Assembly (NCBI GenBank): GCA_023251075.1
Contig: JAHEZM010000007.1
Coordinates: forward strand, 81,237 to 145,236
DNA length: 64,000 nt
Direction of reading: 5' to 3'
From: Flavobacteriales bacterium
GTDB lineage: Bacteria; Bacteroidota; Bacteroidia; Flavobacteriales_C; GCA-002722245
The notes under the pieces are model-generated. The model worked only from the letters and a program-made list of their open reading frames with translations. It was not told the origin of the DNA and searched no databases. Positions 16,282 to 23,925 of this stretch are shown here, piece after piece. The position numbers were made by a program, and so were the translations under genes. Position 1 is the stretch's first letter; each line of letters begins with the position of its first letter.

Positions 16282-19224
16282 CTACTTAATTAAAGCATCA
16301 TAAAGCGCTTCTACTGTATGCAACGCGGTTTTACCTGTACCATCATGAATTTGATGACGGCAACTGTGCCCCGGAGCAACAATTACTGTACCTTCATCTG
16401 CTTTTCTAACAGCAGGAAATAAAACCAACTCACCCACTTTCATCGATAAATCGTAATGTTCCTTTTCATAACCAAACGAACCTGCCATTCCACAACAACC
16501 TGATGCAATCATTTGTACTTTATAATTCTTTGGTAACGACAACATCCTTTTGGTGTGAGTCAATGAAGATAAAGACTTTTGATGACAATGCCCATGCACT
16601 TTCAGCACTTTTTCCTCTGAAGAAAAACGATCAGAAGTAATTTTCCCTTTCTGAACTTCATTGGAAATAAACTCATCGATAAAGAACGTATTTTTAGAAA
16701 TTTCTTTCGCTGCTTCCAAATCCTTTTCATCCACCAAATCCAAATATTCATCTCTAAAAGTAAGCACTGCCGATGGTTCTAATCCTACCATCGGTGTATT
16801 TTCAGTCACTACTCCTCTTAGCAATTTCACATTTTCATTGGCCAATACTTTTGCTTTATCTACCATGCCTTTCGACAAGTATGTTCTTCCGCTAAAAGTA
16901 TGTTTTGGAATTTCTACATCATAACCTAAATGAGTGAGTAGCAATACGGCTTTCTCAGCTTGTACCACATCATAATAATTAGTGAACTCATCATTGAACA
17001 ACAAAACTTTTCCTTGCGTTGGTTTCGTTTTTACGCCGAAATTATTTCCTTTATTTTTCCTGAACCATTTCTCTACAGTATACTTATAAAGTTTAGGCAT
17101 TGGCCGCTCTTGCGCCATACCCATTACCCCTTTAATGGCATTTGAAAAACCAGGAGCAGATAGGAAAAAATTGAATAAACCTGGCGCCATTGCTCCCATT
17201 GCATTCGTTTTCATTACATCACCAATCATACGTGAACGGAAAGGAACTCCATGCACTTTATAGTATTGATAAGTCGCTTCTGCTTTCATTTTGGCAACGT
17301 CAACATTCGACGGACACTCAGATTTACAGCCTTTACAACTCAAACACAAATCCATTACTTCCTTCACTTCAGGAGCATCGAACTGATTCACCCTACCAGA
17401 ATAAGTGATGGCTTCACGAAGAATATTGGCACGGGCACGCGTAGTATCTTTTTCGTTGCGCGTAGCCATATAACTTGGGCACATCGTTCCTCCCGACAAT
17501 TCGGTTTTACGACAATCTGCAGAACCATTACACATTTCAGCTGCTTTCAACAAGCCTTCTGAATATCTGAAAATCGTATCTAATTTTGGATCTTTTTGAC
17601 CAACTGTATAGCGCAAAAAAGTATTCATTGGAGGAGTATCCACAATTTTTCCGGGATTGAAAATATTTTGTGGATCCCAAGCTCTCTTCACCGACTTCAC
17701 CAACTCGTAATTTTTTGCACCAATCATAAATTGAATGAACTCACCGCGTAACCTACCATCACCATGTTCACCACTTAATGAACCTTTGTATTTTTTAACC
17801 AACGTAGCAATATCTTGTGCTACAGTTCTAAACATTTCATTCCCTTCTTTTGTTTTTAAATTCAAAATAGGACGCAAATGCAACTCCCCCGTTGCAGCAT
17901 GCGCATAGTGCACGCAGTACAAACCACGCTCAGCCATTGTTTTATTGAATTCAGCAATGTATTCAGGTAAATCGTTTACATCAACAGCAGTATCTTCAAT
18001 TACCGGAACTGCTTTAGCATCACCCGGAATATTAGACAATAAACCCAATCCGGCCTTACGCAAAGTGAGCGGTTTTTTGGTTTCTTCCCCTACCAAAACA
18101 GGGAAGTAATATCCATGTCCTGAAGCGCGCAAATCAGCTTCCATATCTTTCATTACTGCCATCACCTCTTCCATCGTATCGCGATGCACCTCAATCATCA
18201 TAATGGCTTTGGGTGTACCTTGTACCCAATCTCCATTTTTACTTTGTTCAATATTTTCGCGAACACAATCTACTACATAGTGGTCAATCAATTCTACCTG
18301 AGATGGCTTATATTTCAATGCCACTAGGTTTCCTCTTAGTGAAGAATCAATAGAATCGAAATGCGCACACATCATTGCCGAATGTTTCGATAGGGTTGGA
18401 GAACAGTTCAATTTAATCTCCGTCATGAAACACAAAGTTCCTTCAGAACCCGCAATCAACTTACAAAAATTGAATTTCTCTCCACCAGCCTTAAATGGTT
18501 CTGCATCTTTCAGTAAATCGATAGCATAACCTGTATTTCTTCTGGTAACAGTAGCTTTCGGATATTCTTTTTCAATCTCCGTACGATTCTCCGGATTGCT
18601 TAAAATATCTTTAATGTTTTGATAAATTTTTTGTTCTAGCGGACTTACCACATTCCTTCCAGCACACTTATCGTCAAACTCCTTCAAAGTCATTTCTTTG
18701 AAAGTAGTTTCTTTACCATCACTCAATATCACTTTCACCTCCAGCAAGTGTTCACGCGTACTTCCGTATATTACAGAACGGGCACCACAAGAGTTGTTAC
18801 CTACCATTCCGCCCACCATACAACGATTGCTGGTACTGGTTTCCGGACCGAAAAACAATCCGAAATTAGCCAAATGTAAATTCAACTCATCACGAATAAC
18901 CGATGGCTGAACACGCACCCAGTGCTCTTCTTTATTCACTTCTAAAATTTTAGTGAAATGCAAAGACACATCCACCACTATACCATTACCTACTACTTGT
19001 CCGGCTAAGGAAGTCCCCGCCGTTCTAGGAATCAACGATGTTTTTTCTTTCGAAGCAAAATCGATTAATGTATGTAAATCTTTTTGAGTTTTTGGAAAAG
19101 CCACTGCCGTAGGCATTTCTCTATACGCCGATGCATCGGTGGCATAAAGCGTCCTCATAGTATGATCGTAATGCAGAACTCCTTCGAGTTCATTTGCAAG
19201 CTGTTGTAATTTTTGTTTTTCCAT
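16282..19224 (-). CDS. FAD-linked oxidase / 4Fe-4S / CCG-domain dehydrogenase (D-lactate or D-2-hydroxyglutarate type)
   Basis: A 980-residue fusion like E. coli YdiJ (D-2-hydroxyglutarate dehydrogenase). Residues about 30-260 are the FAD-binding PCMH domain (PRTAGTSLAGQVVGNG, then VGGMVGNNSCGARSV), about 260-530 the FAD oxidase C-domain (HYAHAATGELHLRPILN, SGEHGDGRLRGEF), about 560-660 an Fe-S part with CNGSADCR, GTMCPSY and CLSCKGCKSECP, and the end is a CCG domain with GHCHQKSL (about 877) and SGCCGMAGSFGYE (about 905). The enzyme oxidises a D-2-hydroxyacid and passes electrons on, probably to menaquinone. Which hydroxyacid cannot be decided here. Confidence 0.9.
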   Translation of the reverse strand: MEKQKLQQLANELEGVLHYDHTMRTLYATDASAYREMPTAVAFPKTQKDLHTLIDFASKEKTSLIPRTAGTSLAGQVVGNGIVVDVSLHFTKILEVNKEEHWVRVQPSVIRDELNLHLANFGLFFGPETSTSNRCMVGGMVGNNSCGARSVIYGSTREHLLEVKVILSDGKETTFKEMTLKEFDDKCAGRNVVSPLEQKIYQNIKDILSNPENRTEIEKEYPKATVTRRNTGYAIDLLKDAEPFKAGGEKFNFCKLIAGSEGTLCFMTEIKLNCSPTLSKHSAMMCAHFDSIDSSLRGNLVALKYKPSQVELIDHYVVDCVRENIEQSKNGDWVQGTPKAIMMIEVHRDTMEEVMAVMKDMEADLRASGHGYYFPVLVGEETKKPLTLRKAGLGLLSNIPGDAKAVPVIEDTAVDVNDLPEYIAEFNKTMAERGLYCVHYAHAATGELHLRPILNLKTKEGNEMFRTVAQDIATLVKKYKGSLSGEHGDGRLRGEFIQFMIGAKNYELVKSVKRAWDPQNIFNPGKIVDTPPMNTFLRYTVGQKDPKLDTIFRYSEGLLKAAEMCNGSADCRKTELSGGTMCPSYMATRNEKDTTRARANILREAITYSGRVNQFDAPEVKEVMDLCLSCKGCKSECPSNVDVAKMKAEATYQYYKVHGVPFRSRMIGDVMKTNAMGAMAPGLFNFFLSAPGFSNAIKGVMGMAQERPMPKLYKYTVEKWFRKNKGNNFGVKTKPTQGKVLLFNDEFTNYYDVVQAEKAVLLLTHLGYDVEIPKHTFSGRTYLSKGMVDKAKVLANENVKLLRGVVTENTPMVGLEPSAVLTFRDEYLDLVDEKDLEAAKEISKNTFFIDEFISNEVQKGKITSDRFSSEEKVLKVHGHCHQKSLSSLTHTKRMLSLPKNYKVQMIASGCCGMAGSFGYEKEHYDLSMKVGELVLFPAVRKADEGTVIVAPGHSCRHQIHDGTGKTALHTVEALYDALIK

Positions 19225-19342
19225 ACGCGTGTGCGAATTTACGGAAAGAGGAAATAATTTGCCGATAAATCTCTACAACATTTATAAACAAAACGCTTCT
19301 TAAAAAAGAGAAAAAGTTAATAAAAGGAAAAAGGAATAATTA

Positions 19343-19370
19343 TTGAAGAGGTAAAAAAACTGTATTTTCA
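19343..19370 (+). promoter_or_regulatory. Candidate promoter of the thioredoxin-like gene
   Basis: TTG at 19343-19345, 17 bases, TATTTTCA at 19363-19370 (two mismatches at the end of TAnnTTTG), 16 bases before the ATG. Confidence 0.35.
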
Positions 19371-19386
19371 CTTAATAATCAAGCTT

Positions 19387-19953
19387 ATGAAAAAGACAAT
19401 CATTCTATCCCTCCTCACTATTATAGGGCTTTTCACGTTTTTGTCATCTAATGCCCAACAAGCCAAAACTCCCACCATTAAATGGATAAGCTTAAAAGAA
19501 GCTCTGGAATTAAACAAAACTGCACCAAAAAAAATAGCGATTGATTTATATACCGATTGGTGTGGATGGTGTAAAAGAATGGACGTTACAACTTTTGCTG
19601 ATTCAGCAGTAGCAGCTTACATGAATCAAAATTTTTATGCCGTAAAATTCAATGCCGAAACAAGCGATACTGTTTTTTATAAAAATCAGATCTTAATCAA
19701 TCAAGGTGTTGCATTCAACAAAAGAGCTACTCATGATTTTGCCTTACAAGTAGGTTCTGATAATGGAAGAATGGGATTTCCAACCATTACTTATTTAGAT
19801 GAAAACAGCAATAAAGCACAAGCAATTCCTGGCTATTTAACAGCCGATCAATATTTACTTTGTTTAAAATACATCAACGAAAACCATTATAAAACAAAGA
19901 CTTTCGAAGAGTACTACAATGCAGAAATGACAAAGAAAGCAAATGGTCAGTAA
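19387..19953 (+). CDS. Periplasmic thioredoxin-like protein (thioredoxin_7/DUF255 type)
   Basis: A 188-residue exported protein with signal peptide KKTIILSLLTIIGLFTFLSSNAQ. The redox motif is CGWC (residues 59-62) in DLYTDWCGWCKRMDVTTF, typical of thioredoxin-fold proteins that reduce or shuffle disulfides outside the cytoplasm. The cis-Pro region is GFPTITYLD. Relative to plain thioredoxin it has an insertion of about 25 residues between the active-site helix and the cis-Pro strand, as is common in this subfamily. It overlaps the next gene by 11 bases, so the two are coupled. Confidence 0.85.
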   Translation: MKKTIILSLLTIIGLFTFLSSNAQQAKTPTIKWISLKEALELNKTAPKKIAIDLYTDWCGWCKRMDVTTFADSAVAAYMNQNFYAVKFNAETSDTVFYKNQILINQGVAFNKRATHDFALQVGSDNGRMGFPTITYLDENSNKAQAIPGYLTADQYLLCLKYINENHYKTKTFEEYYNAEMTKKANGQ

Positions 19954-20311
19954 AGGAAGCGCGGCTTACAGTATTTTAAAATCTAAATGTCCACGATGCA
20001 ATGAAGGCGATTACTTCATTGGAAAAAATCCTTACAGCTCCCTTGGGTTAAAAATGCACGAACGCTGTTCTCATTGCGATTTAAAATACGATATGGAACC
20101 TGGCTTTTATCTTGGTGCAATGTACATCAGCTATTTAATGGGAGTAGCTTTAACCTTACCTATTGTATTTATTTGTTTTTTATTGTTCGATGTAGAACTT
20201 TATGTCCTTTTAGTTTTAGGACTAGTAATATTGATAGCCATGATGCCTATCTCTTATCGACTGTCAAGAATAATTTGGATTAATTTCTTTGTGCATTACA
20301 CACCTACGTAA
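19943..20311 (+). CDS. DUF983 small zinc-ribbon membrane protein
   Basis: A 122-residue protein with an N-terminal zinc ribbon (CPRC at residues 16-19, CSHC at 42-45) and two transmembrane helices (about 55-75 and 85-105). KCPRCNEGDYFIG and YDMEPGFYLGAMYISY are the DUF983 signature. The function is unknown; in Bacteroidota it occurs widely. Its ATG lies inside the end of the thioredoxin-like gene, and it ends three bases before the convergent helicase. Confidence 0.85.
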   Translation: MVSKGSAAYSILKSKCPRCNEGDYFIGKNPYSSLGLKMHERCSHCDLKYDMEPGFYLGAMYISYLMGVALTLPIVFICFLLFDVELYVLLVLGLVILIAMMPISYRLSRIIWINFFVHYTPT

Positions 20312-20313
20312 AA

Positions 20314-21645
20314 CTAACGTTTCTTCTTTTTATTTTTATCCTTGTCTTTATCCTTCTTTTTATTTTTCCAGGTAAAAGATCTATTGAATTTCTTGATATA
20401 CTCTTGTCCTTTTTTCTCATGAAAAGCACCCTGAAAAGTGGGATCGTCTTTTTTGCGTAAATCATCTAATTCACGGGCAATGTCTTTCATCTCAAATTCA
20501 ATATCATCTCCCGGAAGAACTCCTTCTGGCATGGGATGCCGCGGAATATCCATTCTAATTCTCTTCTCTATTTTTTTGTAATGGTACAAATCAAGCTGAT
20601 TAGCAAAACTAATGGCCACGCCTTTATTCATTGCTCTTCCTGTTCTACCTATGCGATGAACATAATCATCGTAAATGATAGGTGCATCGAAATTAACAAC
20701 ATGCGTCACCATAGCTACATCAATTCCACGGGCGGTAATATCGGTACTTACTAAAATTCTAATATTTCCTTCTTTAAAATCAGCGATGGAATTTAAGCGG
20801 GTATTCTGACCTTTATTCGCGTGTAAAACTCTTATTTCTCCAACGTCTCTGCGCTCTAAAAACCGATATACATTTTCGGCATTGGTTCTGGTTTTAACAA
20901 ACACAATCACACGAGAAATATCTGTTTCATTTTTAAGCAGGAAAAGAAGTAAATTCAATTTCGTTTTGAAATTGCGTACTTCAAACAAACGTTGTTCTAC
21001 TAAGCCTATAGGCGTAGCTTCCTGTTCTACTTCTACTCTTACCGGAAATTCTAGGAAATCACCTGCCATTTGCTCCACCTTAGGATGAAAAGTTGCAGAG
21101 AAAAGAAGTTTTTGTTTTTTTACGGGAATCACCTCCAAAATGCGATTGATTTGCGGACGAAAGCCCATATCCAGCATTTTATCAGCCTCATCAATCACCA
21201 TCGTTTTTATTTGCTTCACCACTAAATCTCCTTTCAGGTAAATATCCATAAACCTTCCGGGAGTCGCCACCACCATATCTGCTCCTTTTTGAATCGCTTC
21301 AATTTGCGGTTTCATTCCCACTCCACCATACAAGGCCACCATTCGTAGATCTAAATTTTTCGCCAGTTGATTGAACTGATCTTCTACCTGAGCTGCCAGT
21401 TCACGTGTAGGAACCAAAATTAAAACACGAGGTTCACTACCCTGTGCATAACCTAACTTTTTTAGAAGAGGTAATAAATAAGCCGCGGTTTTTCCTGTTC
21501 CTGTGGGCGCAATACCTAACAAATCATTTCCACCACTGATTACCGGAATACACTTTTTTTGAATAGGAGTAACTTCTGTATAGCCCAGCTCCTCTATCGC
21601 AGATAGAATTTGCTTATTAAAACTGTATTCTGAAAATCCGTTCAA
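20314..21645 (-). CDS. DEAD-box RNA helicase (RhlE-like)
   Basis: A 443-residue superfamily 2 RNA helicase. The Q motif (GYTEVTPIQKKCIP), motif I APTGTGKT, motif II DEAD, motif III SAT and motif VI HRIGRTGRA are intact, and the C-terminal tail is Lys-rich (KNKKKDKDKDKN), as in proteins that bind rRNA. It probably acts in ribosome assembly or RNA turnover. It is divergent from a second DEAD-box gene 120 bases away. Confidence 0.92.
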   Translation of the reverse strand: MNGFSEYSFNKQILSAIEELGYTEVTPIQKKCIPVISGGNDLLGIAPTGTGKTAAYLLPLLKKLGYAQGSEPRVLILVPTRELAAQVEDQFNQLAKNLDLRMVALYGGVGMKPQIEAIQKGADMVVATPGRFMDIYLKGDLVVKQIKTMVIDEADKMLDMGFRPQINRILEVIPVKKQKLLFSATFHPKVEQMAGDFLEFPVRVEVEQEATPIGLVEQRLFEVRNFKTKLNLLLFLLKNETDISRVIVFVKTRTNAENVYRFLERRDVGEIRVLHANKGQNTRLNSIADFKEGNIRILVSTDITARGIDVAMVTHVVNFDAPIIYDDYVHRIGRTGRAMNKGVAISFANQLDLYHYKKIEKRIRMDIPRHPMPEGVLPGDDIEFEMKDIARELDDLRKKDDPTFQGAFHEKKGQEYIKKFNRSFTWKNKKKDKDKDKNKKKKR

Positions 21646-21663
21646 CGCTTAAAGTTTGAGGCT

Positions 21664-21671
21664 CAAAGTTA
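21664..21671 (-). promoter_or_regulatory. Candidate -7 element of the RhlE-like helicase
   Basis: TAACTTTG on the minus strand matches TAnnTTTG exactly, 18 bases before the start codon. No TTG is present at the expected distance. Confidence 0.4.
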
Positions 21672-21710
21672 ACATATTAATTAAAGAAAAAATCTTAGTG
21701 GGTTTTACAG

Positions 21711-21744
21711 TTGCTGAGTTCTAATTTCTAAAAGACTATTTTTG
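21711..21744 (+). promoter_or_regulatory. Promoter of the second DEAD-box gene
   Basis: TTG at 21711-21713, 23 bases, TATTTTTG at 21737-21744. The TTG inside this -7 element is what an ORF finder would take as a start, so the promoter argues for the ATG at 21766 as the true start. Confidence 0.55.
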
Positions 21745-21765
21745 CCTCTGGAAAAACATTTAGTC

Positions 21766-23115
21766 ATGAACACTTTTCAATCTTTCAATCTTTCGAAACA
21801 ACTTAAATATGCACTAGATGATTTAGGTTTTACAAATCCCACACCTATTCAAGAAGAGGCATTTCCTGTGATTCTTTCAGGAAAAGATGTAGTGGGCATT
21901 GCACAAACCGGAACCGGAAAAACACTGGCTTACATGCTTCCGGTTTTGCAAGAGTTGAAATTCTCAGAACAGATGAGTCCGAGAGTTTTAATACTTGTCC
22001 CTACCCGCGAACTCGTTATTCAACTCGTTGAAAACATTAAAAGCTTATGCAAATACAAAAGCTTTAGAATACTTGGCGTATATGGCGGAACCAATATCAA
22101 TACACAAGCAGCAGAAGTTATAAATGGTGTAGATATATTGGTAGCCACTCCGGGAAGATTATTTGATTTAGCGGTAAGCAGAGCCGTAAAATTAAAAACC
22201 ATTAGCAAATTGGTGATTGATGAAGTAGATGTGATGTTGGATTTAGGATTTAGAGTTCAGCTTTCTAATATTTTCGATTTACTTCCTGAGCGCAGGCAAA
22301 ATATTATGTTCTCTGCAACAATGACCGACGAAGTAAATAGTTTAATTCACGATTTCTTTTTATTGCCCGTTACCATTGCTATTGCCGCAAGCGGAGAGCC
22401 CTTAAAAAACATTGAACAAAGTTGCTATCAGGTAAGAAATTTCTACACCAAAATCAACCTCCTTGAATATTTATTGGCAAAGTCATCAGAATTCAAAAAA
22501 GTAATTGTTTTTGTTTCTACTAAAAAACTAGCCAGCGATGTATTTGAAAAAATGCAGGAATATTTATCGGGAGTGGGTGTAATACACGGAAATAAAGAGC
22601 AAAACTATAGAAACGAAATCATTCAGAAATTTGATGAAGGAACAATAAGAATTTTAATTGCCACCGATGTGATAGCTCGCGGAATTGATTTAGATAATGT
22701 TTCTCATGTAATCAATTTTGATACTCCAAATTTTCCAGAAAATTATATTCACCGTATTGGTAGAACAGGAAGAGCTAATCAAAATGGGAAATCAATTTTA
22801 TTTTATACCGAAAAAGAGGAGGCCGATAAAATTGCAATTGAGGAAATGATGCACTATCAAATTCCGGAAATGCTTTTTCCGGATGAAGTAGAAGTAAACG
22901 AAAGGCTCACTATAGAAGAGCAAGAAAAAATTCCGGTGAAAAGAAATCGCAAAACCACCATCAAAGAGCATGGAAAAGGAATTCATGAGAAGAGTGAAAA
23001 AAACAGCAAGAAAGTAAACATGGGTTCAAACCTTAAAAGAAAATTAAAAAACAAACATAAAGGTCCGAGAACAAAAGGAGATAAAACTGCGAACTTGAAG
23101 AAAAAAGGTAAATAA
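21766..23115 (+). CDS. DEAD-box RNA helicase with DEVD motif II
   Basis: A 449-residue SF2 helicase with Q motif (GFTNPTPIQEEAFP), motif I AQTGTGKT, motif III SAT and motif VI HRIGRTGRA. Motif II reads DEVD in LVIDEVDVMLDLG, not DEAD; Val for Ala is seen in some active relatives, so activity is likely kept. The C-terminal 70 residues are very Lys-rich and low in complexity. The ATG at 21766 is chosen because the upstream TTG at 21742 lies within the promoter -7 box. It is paired back-to-back with the RhlE-like gene. Confidence 0.9.
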   Translation: MNTFQSFNLSKQLKYALDDLGFTNPTPIQEEAFPVILSGKDVVGIAQTGTGKTLAYMLPVLQELKFSEQMSPRVLILVPTRELVIQLVENIKSLCKYKSFRILGVYGGTNINTQAAEVINGVDILVATPGRLFDLAVSRAVKLKTISKLVIDEVDVMLDLGFRVQLSNIFDLLPERRQNIMFSATMTDEVNSLIHDFFLLPVTIAIAASGEPLKNIEQSCYQVRNFYTKINLLEYLLAKSSEFKKVIVFVSTKKLASDVFEKMQEYLSGVGVIHGNKEQNYRNEIIQKFDEGTIRILIATDVIARGIDLDNVSHVINFDTPNFPENYIHRIGRTGRANQNGKSILFYTEKEEADKIAIEEMMHYQIPEMLFPDEVEVNERLTIEEQEKIPVKRNRKTTIKEHGKGIHEKSEKNSKKVNMGSNLKRKLKNKHKGPRTKGDKTANLKKKGK

Positions 23116-23147
23116 TTTCATTTATATTTATTGCAAACAACTTCACT

Positions 23148-23864
23148 ATGAAACAATATCTTTTACTCCTTTTATTATCCGCATTATTCATCAACCTATT
23201 GGCTGGTGACACTTATGCCGAATACAAAATGACACGTGGAGAAAACCAGATTTCCATTAGTAAAATATATTTGAAAGATGGCAATCGAAGAACCGAAACC
23301 AACTTGCATACCGGAACAAAAGAATACACCACTACTACATTAAACTTAACAAGCAATCCCGACGTTTCTTTGGTATTTAATTCTCTTTCAAAAACCTATA
23401 CTGAGGTTAAAAAAGAAAGCCCTAAAACCGACACCAATAACTACACCCTCACTGTTATAGGAAATGAGAAAATAGGAACTTATAATTGTGAGCATGTACG
23501 TATGACCTCCAACAACAATTCATGGGATATGTGGCTCACCAAAGACATCGCTAACTTTGATTTCTCTCCGAACAATGATGCAGTAACTTCAAAAATGAAA
23601 ACACTAATGAAAAGCAAAAGCATTGAAGGTTTTCCGGTGAAAATGGCTTTCTTAAAACCTGGTACTACCATTGTTACGATGACCATGGAATTAATAAAAT
23701 ACGAAAGCACCACATTGGCTGATTCTCTATTTACTATTCCAGAAGGATATACCAAAAACACCGTTACTTTAGATCCTGAAAAAATGAAAACAATGGGCGA
23801 TAAAGAGAAACTTGAATTGATCAAGAAGATGATGGAGCAAAACATGCCAAAGCCAACAGAATAA
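23148..23864 (+). CDS. DUF4412 exported protein
   Basis: A 238-residue protein with signal peptide KQYLLLLLLSALFINLLAGDTYA. The core GNEKIGTYNCEHVRMTSNNN followed by WDMWLTKDI is the DUF4412 pattern, a beta-rich periplasmic domain of unknown role found across Bacteroidota. The C-terminus is Met/Lys/Glu-rich. It is separated by 32 bases from the helicase and could be read through from it. A TATATTTA at 23123-23130 may be a weak own -7 element. Confidence 0.75.
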   Translation: MKQYLLLLLLSALFINLLAGDTYAEYKMTRGENQISISKIYLKDGNRRTETNLHTGTKEYTTTTLNLTSNPDVSLVFNSLSKTYTEVKKESPKTDTNNYTLTVIGNEKIGTYNCEHVRMTSNNNSWDMWLTKDIANFDFSPNNDAVTSKMKTLMKSKSIEGFPVKMAFLKPGTTIVTMTMELIKYESTTLADSLFTIPEGYTKNTVTLDPEKMKTMGDKEKLELIKKMMEQNMPKPTE

Positions 23865-23895
23865 AAAAATCCCCTCAATTTCTTGAGAGGATATT
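23863..23895 (-). terminator. Terminator of the Gly-rich T9SS gene
   Basis: Read on the minus strand: stem ATCCTCTCAA / TTGAGGGGAT around GAAA, then seven T. The same hairpin, base for base in the stem and loop, occurs at 32778-32807. The plus strand lacks a T-run, so it serves the minus-strand gene. Confidence 0.8.
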
Positions 23896-23925
23896 GGAAA
23901 TCAAAAACACACATAAAACCGAATA

